Origin: Blasia pusilla
Lineage: Eukaryota > Marchantiophyta > Marchantiopsida > Blasiales
Assembly (NCBI GenBank): GCA_050084515.1
Contig: CM114274.1
Span: forward strand, 36,642,001-36,706,000
DNA length: 64,000 nucleotides
Direction: 5' to 3'
In this document: positions 13,781-25,717 of the stretch, piece by piece
Layout: every line of letters begins with the position of its first letter
How positions within the stretch are numbered: the stretch's first letter is position 1
Made by a program: the position numbers and the translations under genes
Notes under the pieces: model-generated
The model's database searches: none
What the model was told of the DNA's origin: nothing
Seen by the model: only the letters and a program-made list of their open reading frames with translations

Positions 13781-14541
13781 TCACAGTGAGAGAGTAAATA
13801 AAAGAGGTGCGTGATCTGATTCAGGCTGAGGTTCTAGAATATCAAATGTAGAGATAAGAGAGCTATTAGCGGACGAGGACAGAAGATAATCGATGGTGCT
13901 AGCGCCGGTAGAGGAGAAACACGTATTGGAGTGAGAGTTGGGAAAATGAGAGGTTCTATTAAGAACTTTCAAATTACAAGTGGCTCCAAAGGTTAAAAAA
14001 TGCTATGTCAAAGATTTGTAGAAAGATCTAAAGAGATTCTAGACCACAAATCATCCTCATGTTCTTTGAGAAGAGGAGAAGTCAAGGAATCACTAAATTG
14101 GATAAATTGAGCAGTATGTGTGCGAGCATTGAAATCCCCAACTAGAAAGACTTCACCTTTGCTTTGATATTTGAGAACATCCCCAATAAGTCAATGGAAC
14201 GGTTGACTTCGATTGTAAGTACGTGTTGAGTAGATAGGCATGGACAGTGGTGCAAAATAACAAACTGCCAAATAACAATAAGATCCCCCAACCAAACCAA
14301 GACATAGCCAATGATATTGGCCCCCGATATCTTGATCTTCTAGATGTATGAGAGGTAGAAATTGAGACCTGATGAAAGTAGCAATACCGCCATAATTCCT
14401 TCTTGCCCGTTGCCTTCTTTGGTTCCATGTCGATCCCACCAAACTAAACCCTTGCATCTCTGCAATAGTATTGCTCTCATGTTCCCAAATCTCCACAATA
14501 TTGATGATGTCCACCATCTCCCAAATTGGTAGAGCACTCAC
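13781..14541 (-). pseudogene. LINE endonuclease domain (broken)
   Basis: An APE-type endonuclease read in pieces. The first open piece (14541-14191) carries WNQRRQRARRNYGGIATFIRS, resembling the region around the second motif of the fold. Near 14125-14142 the sequence reads VGDFNAR, the conserved GDFNA catalytic motif. The last piece (13972-13781) carries TIDYLLSSS followed by ESDHAPLLFTL, matching the conserved IDY and SDHxPL motifs that end the domain. Stops lie between the pieces. The N-terminal metal-binding motifs are missing, so it should be inactive. Confidence 0.85.
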
Positions 14542-14600
14542 ATAATTTGTTGTTGAAAGGCCTCATATATTCCACATCAACACTCTCATAAGAATATAAG

Positions 14601-16557
14601 AAGGTTCCATGAATTTAAAAAAATAGATACAAAGATAAATATTATAGATTTTTTGTCATTGGATAAATAAATTAATAAAATTAACCTTAAGAAAACAATC
14701 CTTAAGAGATTTCCTTTTTTATAAGAAACTTGAGAAGATCTTTTTTTTAAGTTGTTTTCGTTGAATAATAAAGTGCTCCAAGTCTTTTATGACTTGTTTG
14801 AATAATTGAATGAAAAACTTCAATAATTTACCTACTTATGTAAAAGACATAAATAATTTATCAAATTTCTCAAACTATTGATTATCCAAGGATAAGGAGC
14901 AACTTATATTGCAAGATATGAAACTATTACCATCTATGCATAAGAAAGTAAGTATAATAGCTATAGGTAAGAATAATACAAAGCTATAAATATGTAATAA
15001 ACAAATTTAACCAGTTTGCGGTATTTGAGAGGGACGAGTAAATTTGAGAGGGCAATTAATTATCCACGTTTGAGACCAAAATTATATGTAGAGGCGATAA
15101 TCACAAAATCCATGTGATGATGCACGGAATAAATGTTTTTATGGTTTTTTCATGTAGCATGAAAGCTCAAAACATTAATATAAACATATAGTGGGCACAT
15201 GTAAGCACATTAACCATGGTCTTAGGTGTTAAATAAACCTAGTGATAGTACACACGCGCATCGGTCCATCCTCTATGCATCTGGTCCACGGTCTAATGCA
15301 CTAATAAAAAATATATAACGAATTATAAGGCGACACATCATCAGATTGTTAAGATGGATATCCTCCATGCCTTGGAAAAAAGTTTAGGATCTGGAACCGT
15401 CCCTGTAAAGAAAACACAAGTAGACCTACTTGTAGAAGCCGTAAAGAAGGATTTTATTAATGATTAGTGATTAATATAAATGGTATAATATTGGTTTATA
15501 TTACATATATAACATAAGATAAGATTTTTTGTGGGTTTTATGTTATACATTATTCAAACTTTGTTAATTTTTTTAAAGAAGTGAATTTGGTTTTTTCTCT
15601 GTCAAAAAACAAATTTCTTTAAGAAAAAATCACGAATAAATAATCATCTACTTTATCCATGTACAAACCAATGTCTTTAAGCATTAAACCTTAAATGGGA
15701 ACCCTTTCAAGGCCATGATATTCACAATACATTATACACTTGCTATTCACTTTTCCATATAATTCTATATCACGTCTATAATACTACTTTGAAAATAAAT
15801 TCTTATATCAAAATGTTGTAATAAGACGTATAGAAAAATAAACCTTAAATTTTATATATAAATTCTTCCATGAATTCCCCAATATTTTTAATATGAACTT
15901 AACCAAGATAAGGAACCTACATCGTCATGTATATTTGCGTCATAATATTAATAGTTTACACTTTAGTGGCGGAAGAGTGTCGTCTCACTAATGGAAGTTA
16001 TTTGAAAGAAAAATATCGTTAGAATTATACAACTTGATGAAATTAATCCTTGTTTTATTTGGTTGGTATCGTATATTTTTAATTGGGTAGAATAAATCTT
16101 TGTTTATAAGGGGGAGGGTCTCCAAGGATTTTCAGATCTTGAACCCCGCCTCATAGTTGAATGGGTTCATGAAATTGTGACATAGGTCATCATAACTTAG
16201 TAAGTGAGATCAAACAATCTTTTAACCTCATAAACCCATATAAATTCCATTTTTTATAAGCATAAATTTACTATCATTTCAAATTTTCACTAATATCTCT
16301 AAAAATGAATGATTGATGATACATTGACAAATCTATCGGCCTTTCTCTACTTCAAAACACTCCAGTGTTGATTGATGGTCAATCTCAATTATTGATGGAA
16401 ATAATTAAATTTCTATTTTGGAAGGAAAGTCTCTTAAATGGATTCATCATAAATACAGAAGTTGACCTATTGTACCTAAAAGAATCAATTTCATATTTCG
16501 ATTTTCCAAGTGCAACTTATACGTTTGCATTATGTGCAGTCTCTAAGATCAACATCA
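14601..16557. other. Intergenic, upstream of the Rab2-like gene
   Basis: AT-rich, with no recognised coding exon. It should hold the promoter and 5' leader of the Rab2-like gene, but I cannot point to a convincing TATA box or leader exon. Confidence 0.45.
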
Positions 16558-19500
16558 ATGGCGTCACCATCAACACAACTCTTAAAATTTGTCATTATAG
16601 GGGATTCAGGTGAGTTTATTTCATATTACATTCATTGAATACTCAAAGGCCTATCATAATGAAGATAATAATTTCTGTATTTGATTTCCGAAATAAATTT
16701 GAAGATAATTCATACAATTGTTTTCAACTTTAAAAAAAAATTGGCTTGTTTTTTAATTTTACAACCTTAAAAATGATGGTTCATAGAGTTGGTTTTACAA
16801 TCGAGCTTAGGGGAGAATATGGATAGATACTTAAATATGTATTATTGAGTAATAGTATAAAGTTTTATGATGTTGGTACTACTAAAAGAATAATTCCATG
16901 TATTCTAAAAGTCTCGTGTATGAAGCTTTATGGTCTAAGTCTTATGTCTTTGTTTACTTTTCCTTATTCTAACGTTATCTAGACTAGGAATTCATTGTAT
17001 ATTTGTTGGGAAAAAGGTTATTTTATGATTTCTCGACGTTGAAGAAAAATGTGTGAGAGTTATAAGATACTTGCACACAATTGCACTTTTGTGATTATCG
17101 AAAATCAAATGTTTTGACTTTTATATGACTCTAAACCTTGGGTCTTGGGCATATGTATAATTTCCTCTATAACCACACGACATCTACATGGGTGTCAGTA
17201 TATATTACGTATCTTATGTCTCAAGTGCTTAATACCTTTTTATCATGATACTTATAAAGTAGGGTTTATAGTATCTATAGGGTAGGAAGAAATGTATTGT
17301 TACCAATTATCTTGCACTTCATGTATCATTCACAATACCATTTCAACAACTTCAACCAAAAATCAAATAAAACAATACTTAATATATAAGTAATTTTGTT
17401 ATCTTTTAAAGTTTTTTTCTAAAAATGAAATGTTGAGGAAATCTCCACTACGATGTGGTATCCCTATATTCCAAGCTACACCCAATAAGATATTGGAAAA
17501 AGAAGGAATAACAATGATCTTGAGGTTGCGAACTTTAATATGTACATCATAATCCCTTTTACTATCAATGGAGAGAAAACGAAATCAATGATACAATATG
17601 TAGATCATGTGACATGATGTAGAATGGAGGGACACAAATCTGAGTATGAACATATAAGTACATATATCTAGCCTCTAGAATACATCCATGGTGAAATTGA
17701 GGATCCACATTGTATACTTCTATATGGATTGATATAGAGCATTACTCTATATTATAGGCTTTCTTAAGTACGATAATGTGAAGTTTCTTGTAGATTCTTA
17801 CCTCTATCCTTTTTATTAAGTGGAAAGAGACCCTCAAAGCAAAATACGAGGGATTGATATCCAAGATTGAGTCACGCATCCTCCAACATAAAGTTAATGA
17901 GTTGATCTAGTAACGTGAAAAATCCAAATTCTCCAAGATGCATTAATTAGCGTTATATTAGTCCCCCATTAAGAGGGGATTGATATGTGAGGAAACTCTA
18001 TTTTTCAAGAACATAAGCTTGTTTTCTTAAGTTATTGTACCCCTATATTGTACGTAGCAAATCTTTATGGCTTCTAAAAGTAGTGTGGGAAACATTTTCT
18101 TGTTGCTCACATGCCACATGTCAAGTACACATGTGTTTCCAAATCAGGAAGCCACTCTCCATTGAAAATTTAGATTAGAGAAAGAAAATAATTTAAGTAA
18201 AAGTAACAGATGGCTATATATGAATTGAGAACTAATTAATTTGTTATTTGTACTATAATTGAAATTTTTATTTAATCTGTAAAATTAGTAGAAAAAAAAC
18301 TTAATAGTAAATTTCTTATAGGATTATCATAATCTCTTGAGTTGAAAGCGTATCAAATACTGAGAATAAATAACAAATATCCTTCTTTTGAAAATATGAT
18401 TATTATCTTAAGAATTTAATATATGTCAAGGGGATGCATAAGAGTTCTTATCGCCGATATAGATGGTTTGATGACAAATATATATTAAAACAGTTAGCCT
18501 TGTTTTATAAACTTATAAATTAGGCTTTTGGAAAAAAAAATCTAATTCTAAAATTTCATAATGTTAGAGACAATATTCTAAAATAGGCCAAAATTTGCTT
18601 ATAGACATACATTACAACAATCCTTATGAAAGTAAATTGATTGTATTGGTTTTTTCTCAGGGGTTGGAAAATCATGCATTCTACTACAATTCACAAACAA
18701 GTGTTTTGGTTTTACTCAAGATCCAATCGCTAGAAAGGAGTTTGGGACTCGTATTATCCCAATAGATAAGAAGATGATAAAGCTCCAAATATGGAATTCG
18801 GTATGAATCTCAAAAGTAGGATTATGCAGACACACTCTAATGTACAATCCGTGCCATGTATGGGAGTAAGAACTAACCATGTTGTACGCAAATTCAAATT
18901 TTTTTCTTGTTGGTCGTAGTACGGGAAATATTTTCTTGTTACCCAATTGCCACATGTCAAGCAGACAAATGTTTGCAAATCAAGAAGGCTCTCTCCAATT
19001 TTATTTTTATATATATATGAGATTCTTAAGGAACTATATTATTTCAAATTAGTCCCTAAAGCTATCATGCACCATCTTGAGTGTTTTAAACAAATTAGAG
19101 TAGATAAAATTAGAGTGTCTCTAAAGTAGGAGTGTTATCTGTTGAAGTATAAGGGCTACCTCTTTGACTACCAAATTTCTTTGGAAATTTCGAATAGAAA
19201 AAAAAATATTCCCTTCATGATTAAGGATTGGAATCCAATCTAGTATATGAAAAGGGGATAAAGGTAGGGAAATATGATATTAAGAATTTAGTGGGAAAAA
19301 TTCTGATTAAAAGTTAAGCAAAAAAATAGGCATCATCAAAGACCAACCGGGAAATTAGATATAAGCAGAAAATAGAGCAATCCATAGGTTAATTAAGAAC
19401 AATAAATATTCAGAGTCATTCTCTGCCTTCTAGCTAGCCTTGCAAAGAGTCTATCATCGTGAGTATAGCAAGTCTTTATGACTACTCCATCAACTAAGTA

Positions 19501-22500
19501 GTTATAAATACTTGAATTGTGAGTGTACCAAGCTACATATTTCCTCCCTTTAGAGACTTATCCCTTTCATCATGACTTGTCTCCACCTATCGCTCATATA
19601 TCCAAGCGGTAGTACAACAACTATATTTTTAAAGTGCGTCGCTAATGTTAATGATCTCATAGCTTACAACTTGAAACATGACCAAAAAATGAAACACGAT
19701 GAATTTTCTATTCCAAGTAGTGATTTAGTAGGGGGGAAATTTCTTTGCCCCAAAGATACTTATTGGTTCCTCTGGTTCCTCCTCCCTTTCCAAGTATCCT
19801 CCCCCAACCACTACTTATGGCCTTCCATCCAAACAGAGATATAGACTTCTAACTTCGTGTTTAGCAAGTTTGACCCAAAGATGATTGGGGTGAGTCTTTT
19901 GGATTTTCACATCCCATATTGACTCTCCAAATCCACCGTTGATACTTTCCTCATATTCATATTCTTTATATCTCATGGCTTATGGCTTATCTTTACTCAT
20001 GCCTTTGGTGTCATATTGTTGGTTCTGCCACGATTTACATTTCTGCACATGTCTCACGACGCCGAGACCCTTCTTAACTACTCCCAATCCCTTAGCTACT
20101 TGCCCTCAATTAGTAACTCATCTTAAGGCTTTTCTCTCCAACTTGGTTCATCCCAAAGTTCCCAAGAGCTATTTTCCACCTACATATAGTCTCAAGACAA
20201 GTGTTCGGCTCTAGTAGTCTTAGCCCATGACATAATCTACAACCCTTTGGTCTCTTTGTCATAGAGTTTGACTTCTTCTCCTCCTTTCTTTACCCCAATC
20301 ACTATCGATCTTGAGATTTGCAAACGAAAGTCTTCGCTTGAGTAAAAAAAATCCAATTGATTGCGCCCTCCATAGGTTCGCAATCTCCCAAGGTGCATAC
20401 CATCTCCCTATAAATCTTCTTCCCCAAGCCTTGAACAATCTCCTCAAGTTTCTTGCCTAAAGGAGAATGCGTCAAATATTTTCTCAGGGTGCATCTTGAA
20501 TTTTTTCTTACCTCAAACTTGAAACACGACCAAACTTGCATTAAGCATGGTTAATCCCTTATTTATGGACTTGAGTGGGTAGGGACGGAGAGTCCCCCCT
20601 TCCCCAACCCCTATAGTTACTTATGGGTTTCTCAAAGGGAATCCTACCTTTCCCATTTTCCATCCTAGGCCCTTCATTTTGACCCACATTTGAAACGTTG
20701 TTCACAACTGATGGACCTCCGTTCAACTAGTTATACCCCAACATGGTTTGGTGGACTCTTCTTACATGTTTTGCAACTTGCAACTCCCCATACACATATC
20801 GGAGCTTGGACTTATGTTTTATGTATTTCATAGAAAATAGCCATCTTGACTCACATTTTTTGGCATCTCATGATTGTGTTATCATCCTTCACATTTCGTG
20901 ACAAGTTTTGTGGTTCCTCACTCTACTTGACTATTCTCATGTTCCTTGCTTCTCATCCTTGACTTGGAGTTTGGTTGAAGGGTCTCACATCTTGCTTGCC
21001 TTGCCTTTATCCTTGCAAGAAGCTATGATTGTTCTCAGCTAAGGCTGCTCTCAAGGTGCATACTTGTCTCGACAGGAGTTAGTCCCGTAGCCAGGTCCAC
21101 CGCCTTTTCTAGTCTTATGACTAGCTAGTATAGGTTTCAACTTTGGTGTGTTATATGGAGGTCTCTACACCTTGGACCTATGATCATAACTCTCTTCTTT
21201 AGTCTCCGCTAGCATAAGCGCCATAAACTTAGCTATTTCCGATGCTTTTGGGTTGGAATAATGTACTATTAACTACAAAATTCAATGTTTTTCATCATTT
21301 TGTATATGATTATTTCCCCAAAAGGATCACGTTAAACTTTGAAGATTGTTCTTCTGCAAGAAGGAGAAAATTCCGTTGATTTCCAAGATCAAGATTATGA
21401 TTGATCTCATGCCAATCATTCCAAGTTCTTGCTTTTCTAAGAGATAATAATACATTGACTCTTTTTTCTAGTGAAAACTCTCAAGTCCATCTTCTTGATA
21501 AAGTTAGAGTTGTCAACAATGAAATGGAAATTTGGATATGACCTCTAGAATCAAGAGAACGGATTTCTTTGGCTAGAAACCTTTATAACTTTCCAACACA
21601 CTCTCTATCCAACAAACTGCAAGCATTCATCCGCAAGCATTACAATTCCTCTTAACACTATCTCTTAGAGGACTCCTACTTTGGTCTCTCCAATCGAATG
21701 AATAAAAATACCATTAATAGCCGTGCAAAAATGATAGAGTTGTTACCTCTAAAAAAAATAGATGAGGTACACAATATGCACATACAAACTCACACACAAC
21801 TCCCCTCAACTATGTGTGAATTCATAATGACATCCTCCTCTCAAAGGATCAGTCATATGCGAGCCTCATATATTTTTCTATCAGATTTTATAGTAATATG
21901 AGTTTATGCTAGGCTAAAGATTCTAAGAGCTACTTCTTAGTTGAGTGACCTTTCACTTCCTCTAGATGTATTAATCTAAGGTCATAAAAAATCCACTTTC
22001 TTGATCCCTACTTCTCTCAAGTTGTCATGTCTCTTGATTCCTTGGTTTCCCATAAGTTATGCGATTTTGACCTACTATCATGACTACCTGAATTACTTAT
22101 ATTTGCTACATGTCTTCTTTATAAAATCCTCTTCCTCTTCATGATCTTTAGAAGTTGTTTAACTAAGTTCTTTTACAACATACTTTTGTCTAGGTACAAT
22201 CTTTGCAAAAGATCTTTATTACAAGATCTTTGTGGTAGGTCTTAATCTTCACACCCTCTCTTTGCAAAGACTCTTTTAAATCTTCATGCTTGGAAGTTCT
22301 TTGACCTTCGCATCTAGTATAGTTTTTGCTAAGATTGTGATAGGTCTTTGTTTTCTTCTATCTCCTTCTTCGTGAGTTTCTTGTCTTTTGTGAAAATATC
22401 CTCACCCTTTCCTTAGGAGCTGGATAATCTTTGTACCAAAATACTTTAACATCTTTTTATTACTTCTTTTTTTATTGGAATCTTTACCAAAAACACTTCT

Positions 22501-25171
22501 TTCTGCCTTACTTACTTAATCCAGAGTACTTATTTGGTTTACAAAGTTTTTTCTTTGCCTATTTCCTAATTAAATCTAAAATTTCCCAAAAAAGTTGCAC
22601 CACAATAGATCTTAAGATTATTCAGCCATCCTAGAAAAGCACTCTACCCTTAATTCCAATATTGAGACTCTTCTTATAACTTTTTTGCACATGCCAACTA
22701 GTCTTGTGTTCCACATCTTGGATCATGTAATGTTTTAGTTACTCCCGAATTCAATGTTCTGATCATCAAGTATATAGTTTGCTCCCCGAGAGGACTGAAT
22801 TACCAATGCACTATTCCAATTGAACCAACCTCGAGAATTCTCTTGGTGATTTTGCAAGTACAAAGGCCTTCACCCATAAGAAGTTATGTTCTCTCATCAA
22901 GTCTTCCTCTCGAATTATTAAATGTCTTACAAACACTCTCTACGGTGAGGATAATGCCTCTATCAAACGAAAACATCAAATCTTCAATACATAAAACAAG
23001 ACCTTCTCACGATCTCAAGACTTTAAGAAAAGGATCTTCTACGGCCATGACTTAATCCATCTTTGCAAGATGCTCTTTGTCTGAAAAAATGCAATCACTC
23101 ATCCAAAAACTCTTATATTCCTCTTGATCCAACTACATACAAGGAGCATACTCATGCATCTCCAATCAAATCAAGATTGTCATCTCCAAATGCACAACAT
23201 AACACTTTATAAACTTTATTGCCTTATCAAGAGGTTGAGAGGTCCTTGAATGCACATACAATTGCTCTTGACTATGGTTGAGCCATTAGAATGTCCTCCG
23301 CTACATGCAAGGAATGGTCGAAATACTATCTATTACCTCCAATAGTCTCTTTTAATACTACTCCTACATCCTCATATTCTCAAAATGTAAAAAGGTCTCC
23401 AATCAACTTCCTACCTATTCGATTCTGAGTGCCTAACTAAATCAATGATTCTCCTATTTCCAACTCCATGATCGCTTCTTATCCGCCTCCTTAGCTAGTC
23501 CCTAAAAATATGACTTCTAAAGATAAGGTGATCACGCTTGCACCTCTACCTACTCTAACTAATCTACTTCTCTAACTACATGTCTTTCCCAAAGATATCT
23601 TCACAAAGTAATATTTCAAAAAGTCCTTTCACAAAGTCTTCTTCAAAGGTCTTTGCTCCTCATAGTTTGCAAAGTCCTCGCGAAGTACTTTTTTCTTTGT
23701 CTTCCACTACAGTCTTCTCAAAGGATCTTCGTCTTCATACCCTTGTCTTAACAAAGACTCTAGAGTCTTGTTGAGGAGCTTCTTAGTCTTTATGGGAGTT
23801 CTTCACACATGATACAGTCTTCATGAAGAATATACAAAGTCCACATGTTTGCAATCTTCTTCATGAAGAGTCTTTGCTTGGACAGGTTCTAAGTCTTCGC
23901 TCCTCACAATGTCTTCGTCTTTATTGCTCACAATATCTTTATGAAGATCTTAAAACTTTGTTCCTTGCTTCTCTGTAAGAATTATGTCTTTGCAAGGACT
24001 AATTTTACAGTCTTCATGACTTATTCTCCTTAGAGCCCCCACTTTAAATAGTCTTCACTATGATTAACTTCACTATTCTTCTTGAAGACTCTTTAACGCA
24101 TACTCATTCCTAAATTCTTTCATACTTTCTAAAGTTTTTCTTACTAAAGTACTTCCTTATATTTTTTTTTACTTACAAAAGATCTTTCTAGTCCTAGCAA
24201 AAAATCAACCTCTCAAAATTTCTCAAGACCACAAATTAATATCTTATATATGGATCAACATGGATGTACTCAGTATTTTTAAGATATATCTTTTTGGGGT
24301 TATAAATACTAACAATCGAATATAATGATTAAATGTAAGTTTCTATATTAACCATGTGAATGTAATTTATTTGAATAGGCTCGTCAAACCGCACTTCCAT
24401 CTGACTCCAAAACTTACTACAAAGGAGCATCAGGATTACTACTTGTATATGACATAACCAGGTATCAGTTATGTTGATGGCATTATCACTATTCATATTT
24501 TTTTGAGCATATGAGACATAAGATCAAACTGCAATTGCAAGCAAAATTTGAGCTAAAAGACTTGGGAGAGGTCATGTACTTTCTTGGTGTACGTTCTATC
24601 AAACGTGGAAGTGGAACATGGTTACGTCAAGGCTAGTATGCTCTTGGCAATCTTTTTGGGTATGACATCCAAACTTTTTGGAAACGAATATGAAGCTTAG
24701 CGTATATTAAGATGATGAGATAAATAACCCCAATATGTTTAATACTAGGTTTGAAAGCTTGGTCTCCTTAATTATCAAAGCGCCACATCTTTGTTGTATT
24801 TTTGGTTTAGTAAGTCAATTTATGAAATGAGCACGGAAACCCCATCTCCATGCAGTGAGATGGATCTGGAGGTATATGAAGTTCATAATTTACCATTGAT
24901 TTCACTACTCATCTCTTAGCCTTTAGAGTCTCATGGATATATTGATATTCTCTTAAGGATGTTCCATGGAATGACCTTGAGAGAAGATTTACTTGCGGAT
25001 ATGTATTTCAATTTGGAAGTGATGTTGTAAGTTGGGCTTTTAAGAACATAATAATTCATTGCCTTATCGTCAATCAAAACTTTTTAAATTGGGAGGAGTT
25101 ATCATGGCGACAAATGAATCAATTGGTTAAAAAAGTACTGATAGATATAGGCTTTAAACGTTAAGACCCAA

Positions 25172-25238
<67 letters not shown>

Positions 25239-25662
25239 CTAGATAATATTTATTTTGCAATTAATAGAGTGTTTTATGCAAGGAAAAACCACGTTGAGAT
25301 GATTCATCATTTCATTAGACATAAAGGTTAGCTTATGAGGTGGAGTTTACATATGTGAACATATATCAATAATTGACTTGCATCTTCACCAAAACACTAT
25401 CTAGCGCTAAGTTTAATTTCTTGAGATTCCATTTTGATGTAGAGAATTTAGGGTTGCGTTTTAGGGAAACCATTGATATATGCTCAAACTCAAGATAACT
25501 TATGCAATGTAGTATAATGATAGTCATAATGAGAGGTAAAAAAGTGATATGTACGGGTTAAAGTTATATATGTGCGATCTCCACCATCTAGGATAAGATG
25601 AGAAGTTTTTTTGCGAAGATTCTAGGGCAAGCATTTGCCCCTATATATATATATATTTATAT

Positions 25663-25717
<55 letters not shown>

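Larger units (their letters stand above)
11440..14600 (-). mobile_element. Decayed LINE (non-LTR retrotransposon), 5'-truncated
   Basis: Read on the minus strand, the order is apurinic endonuclease, reverse transcriptase and C-terminal zinc knuckle, the standard ORF2 layout of plant LINEs. Stops and at least one frameshift break the frame: a stop after the HKSGRKD segment near 13022, stops at 12330-12332 and after 12006, and a phase change between about 12000 and 11826. The element is therefore dead. ORF1 and the 5' part of the endonuclease are missing, as expected for target-primed insertion that stopped early. I could not identify a clear poly-A tail (it would be poly-T on the + strand just below 11440) or target-site duplication. 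It lies in gene-poor DNA upstream of the Rab2-like gene. Confidence 0.9.
18801..24378 (+). other. Intron 2 of Rab2-like gene (5.6 kb, repeat-filled)
   Basis: Begins GTATGA and ends TTGAATAG. Just inside its start (about 18900-18960) and upstream in the locus (about 18080-18130) a similar phrase recurs: GTAGTGTGGGAAA/GTAGTACGGGAAA, TATTTTCTTGTT, then GCCACATGTCAAG. This points to two copies of another short repeat. The middle holds decayed transposon-like sequence and a CTT-rich degenerate motif field (listed separately). Confidence 0.65.
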
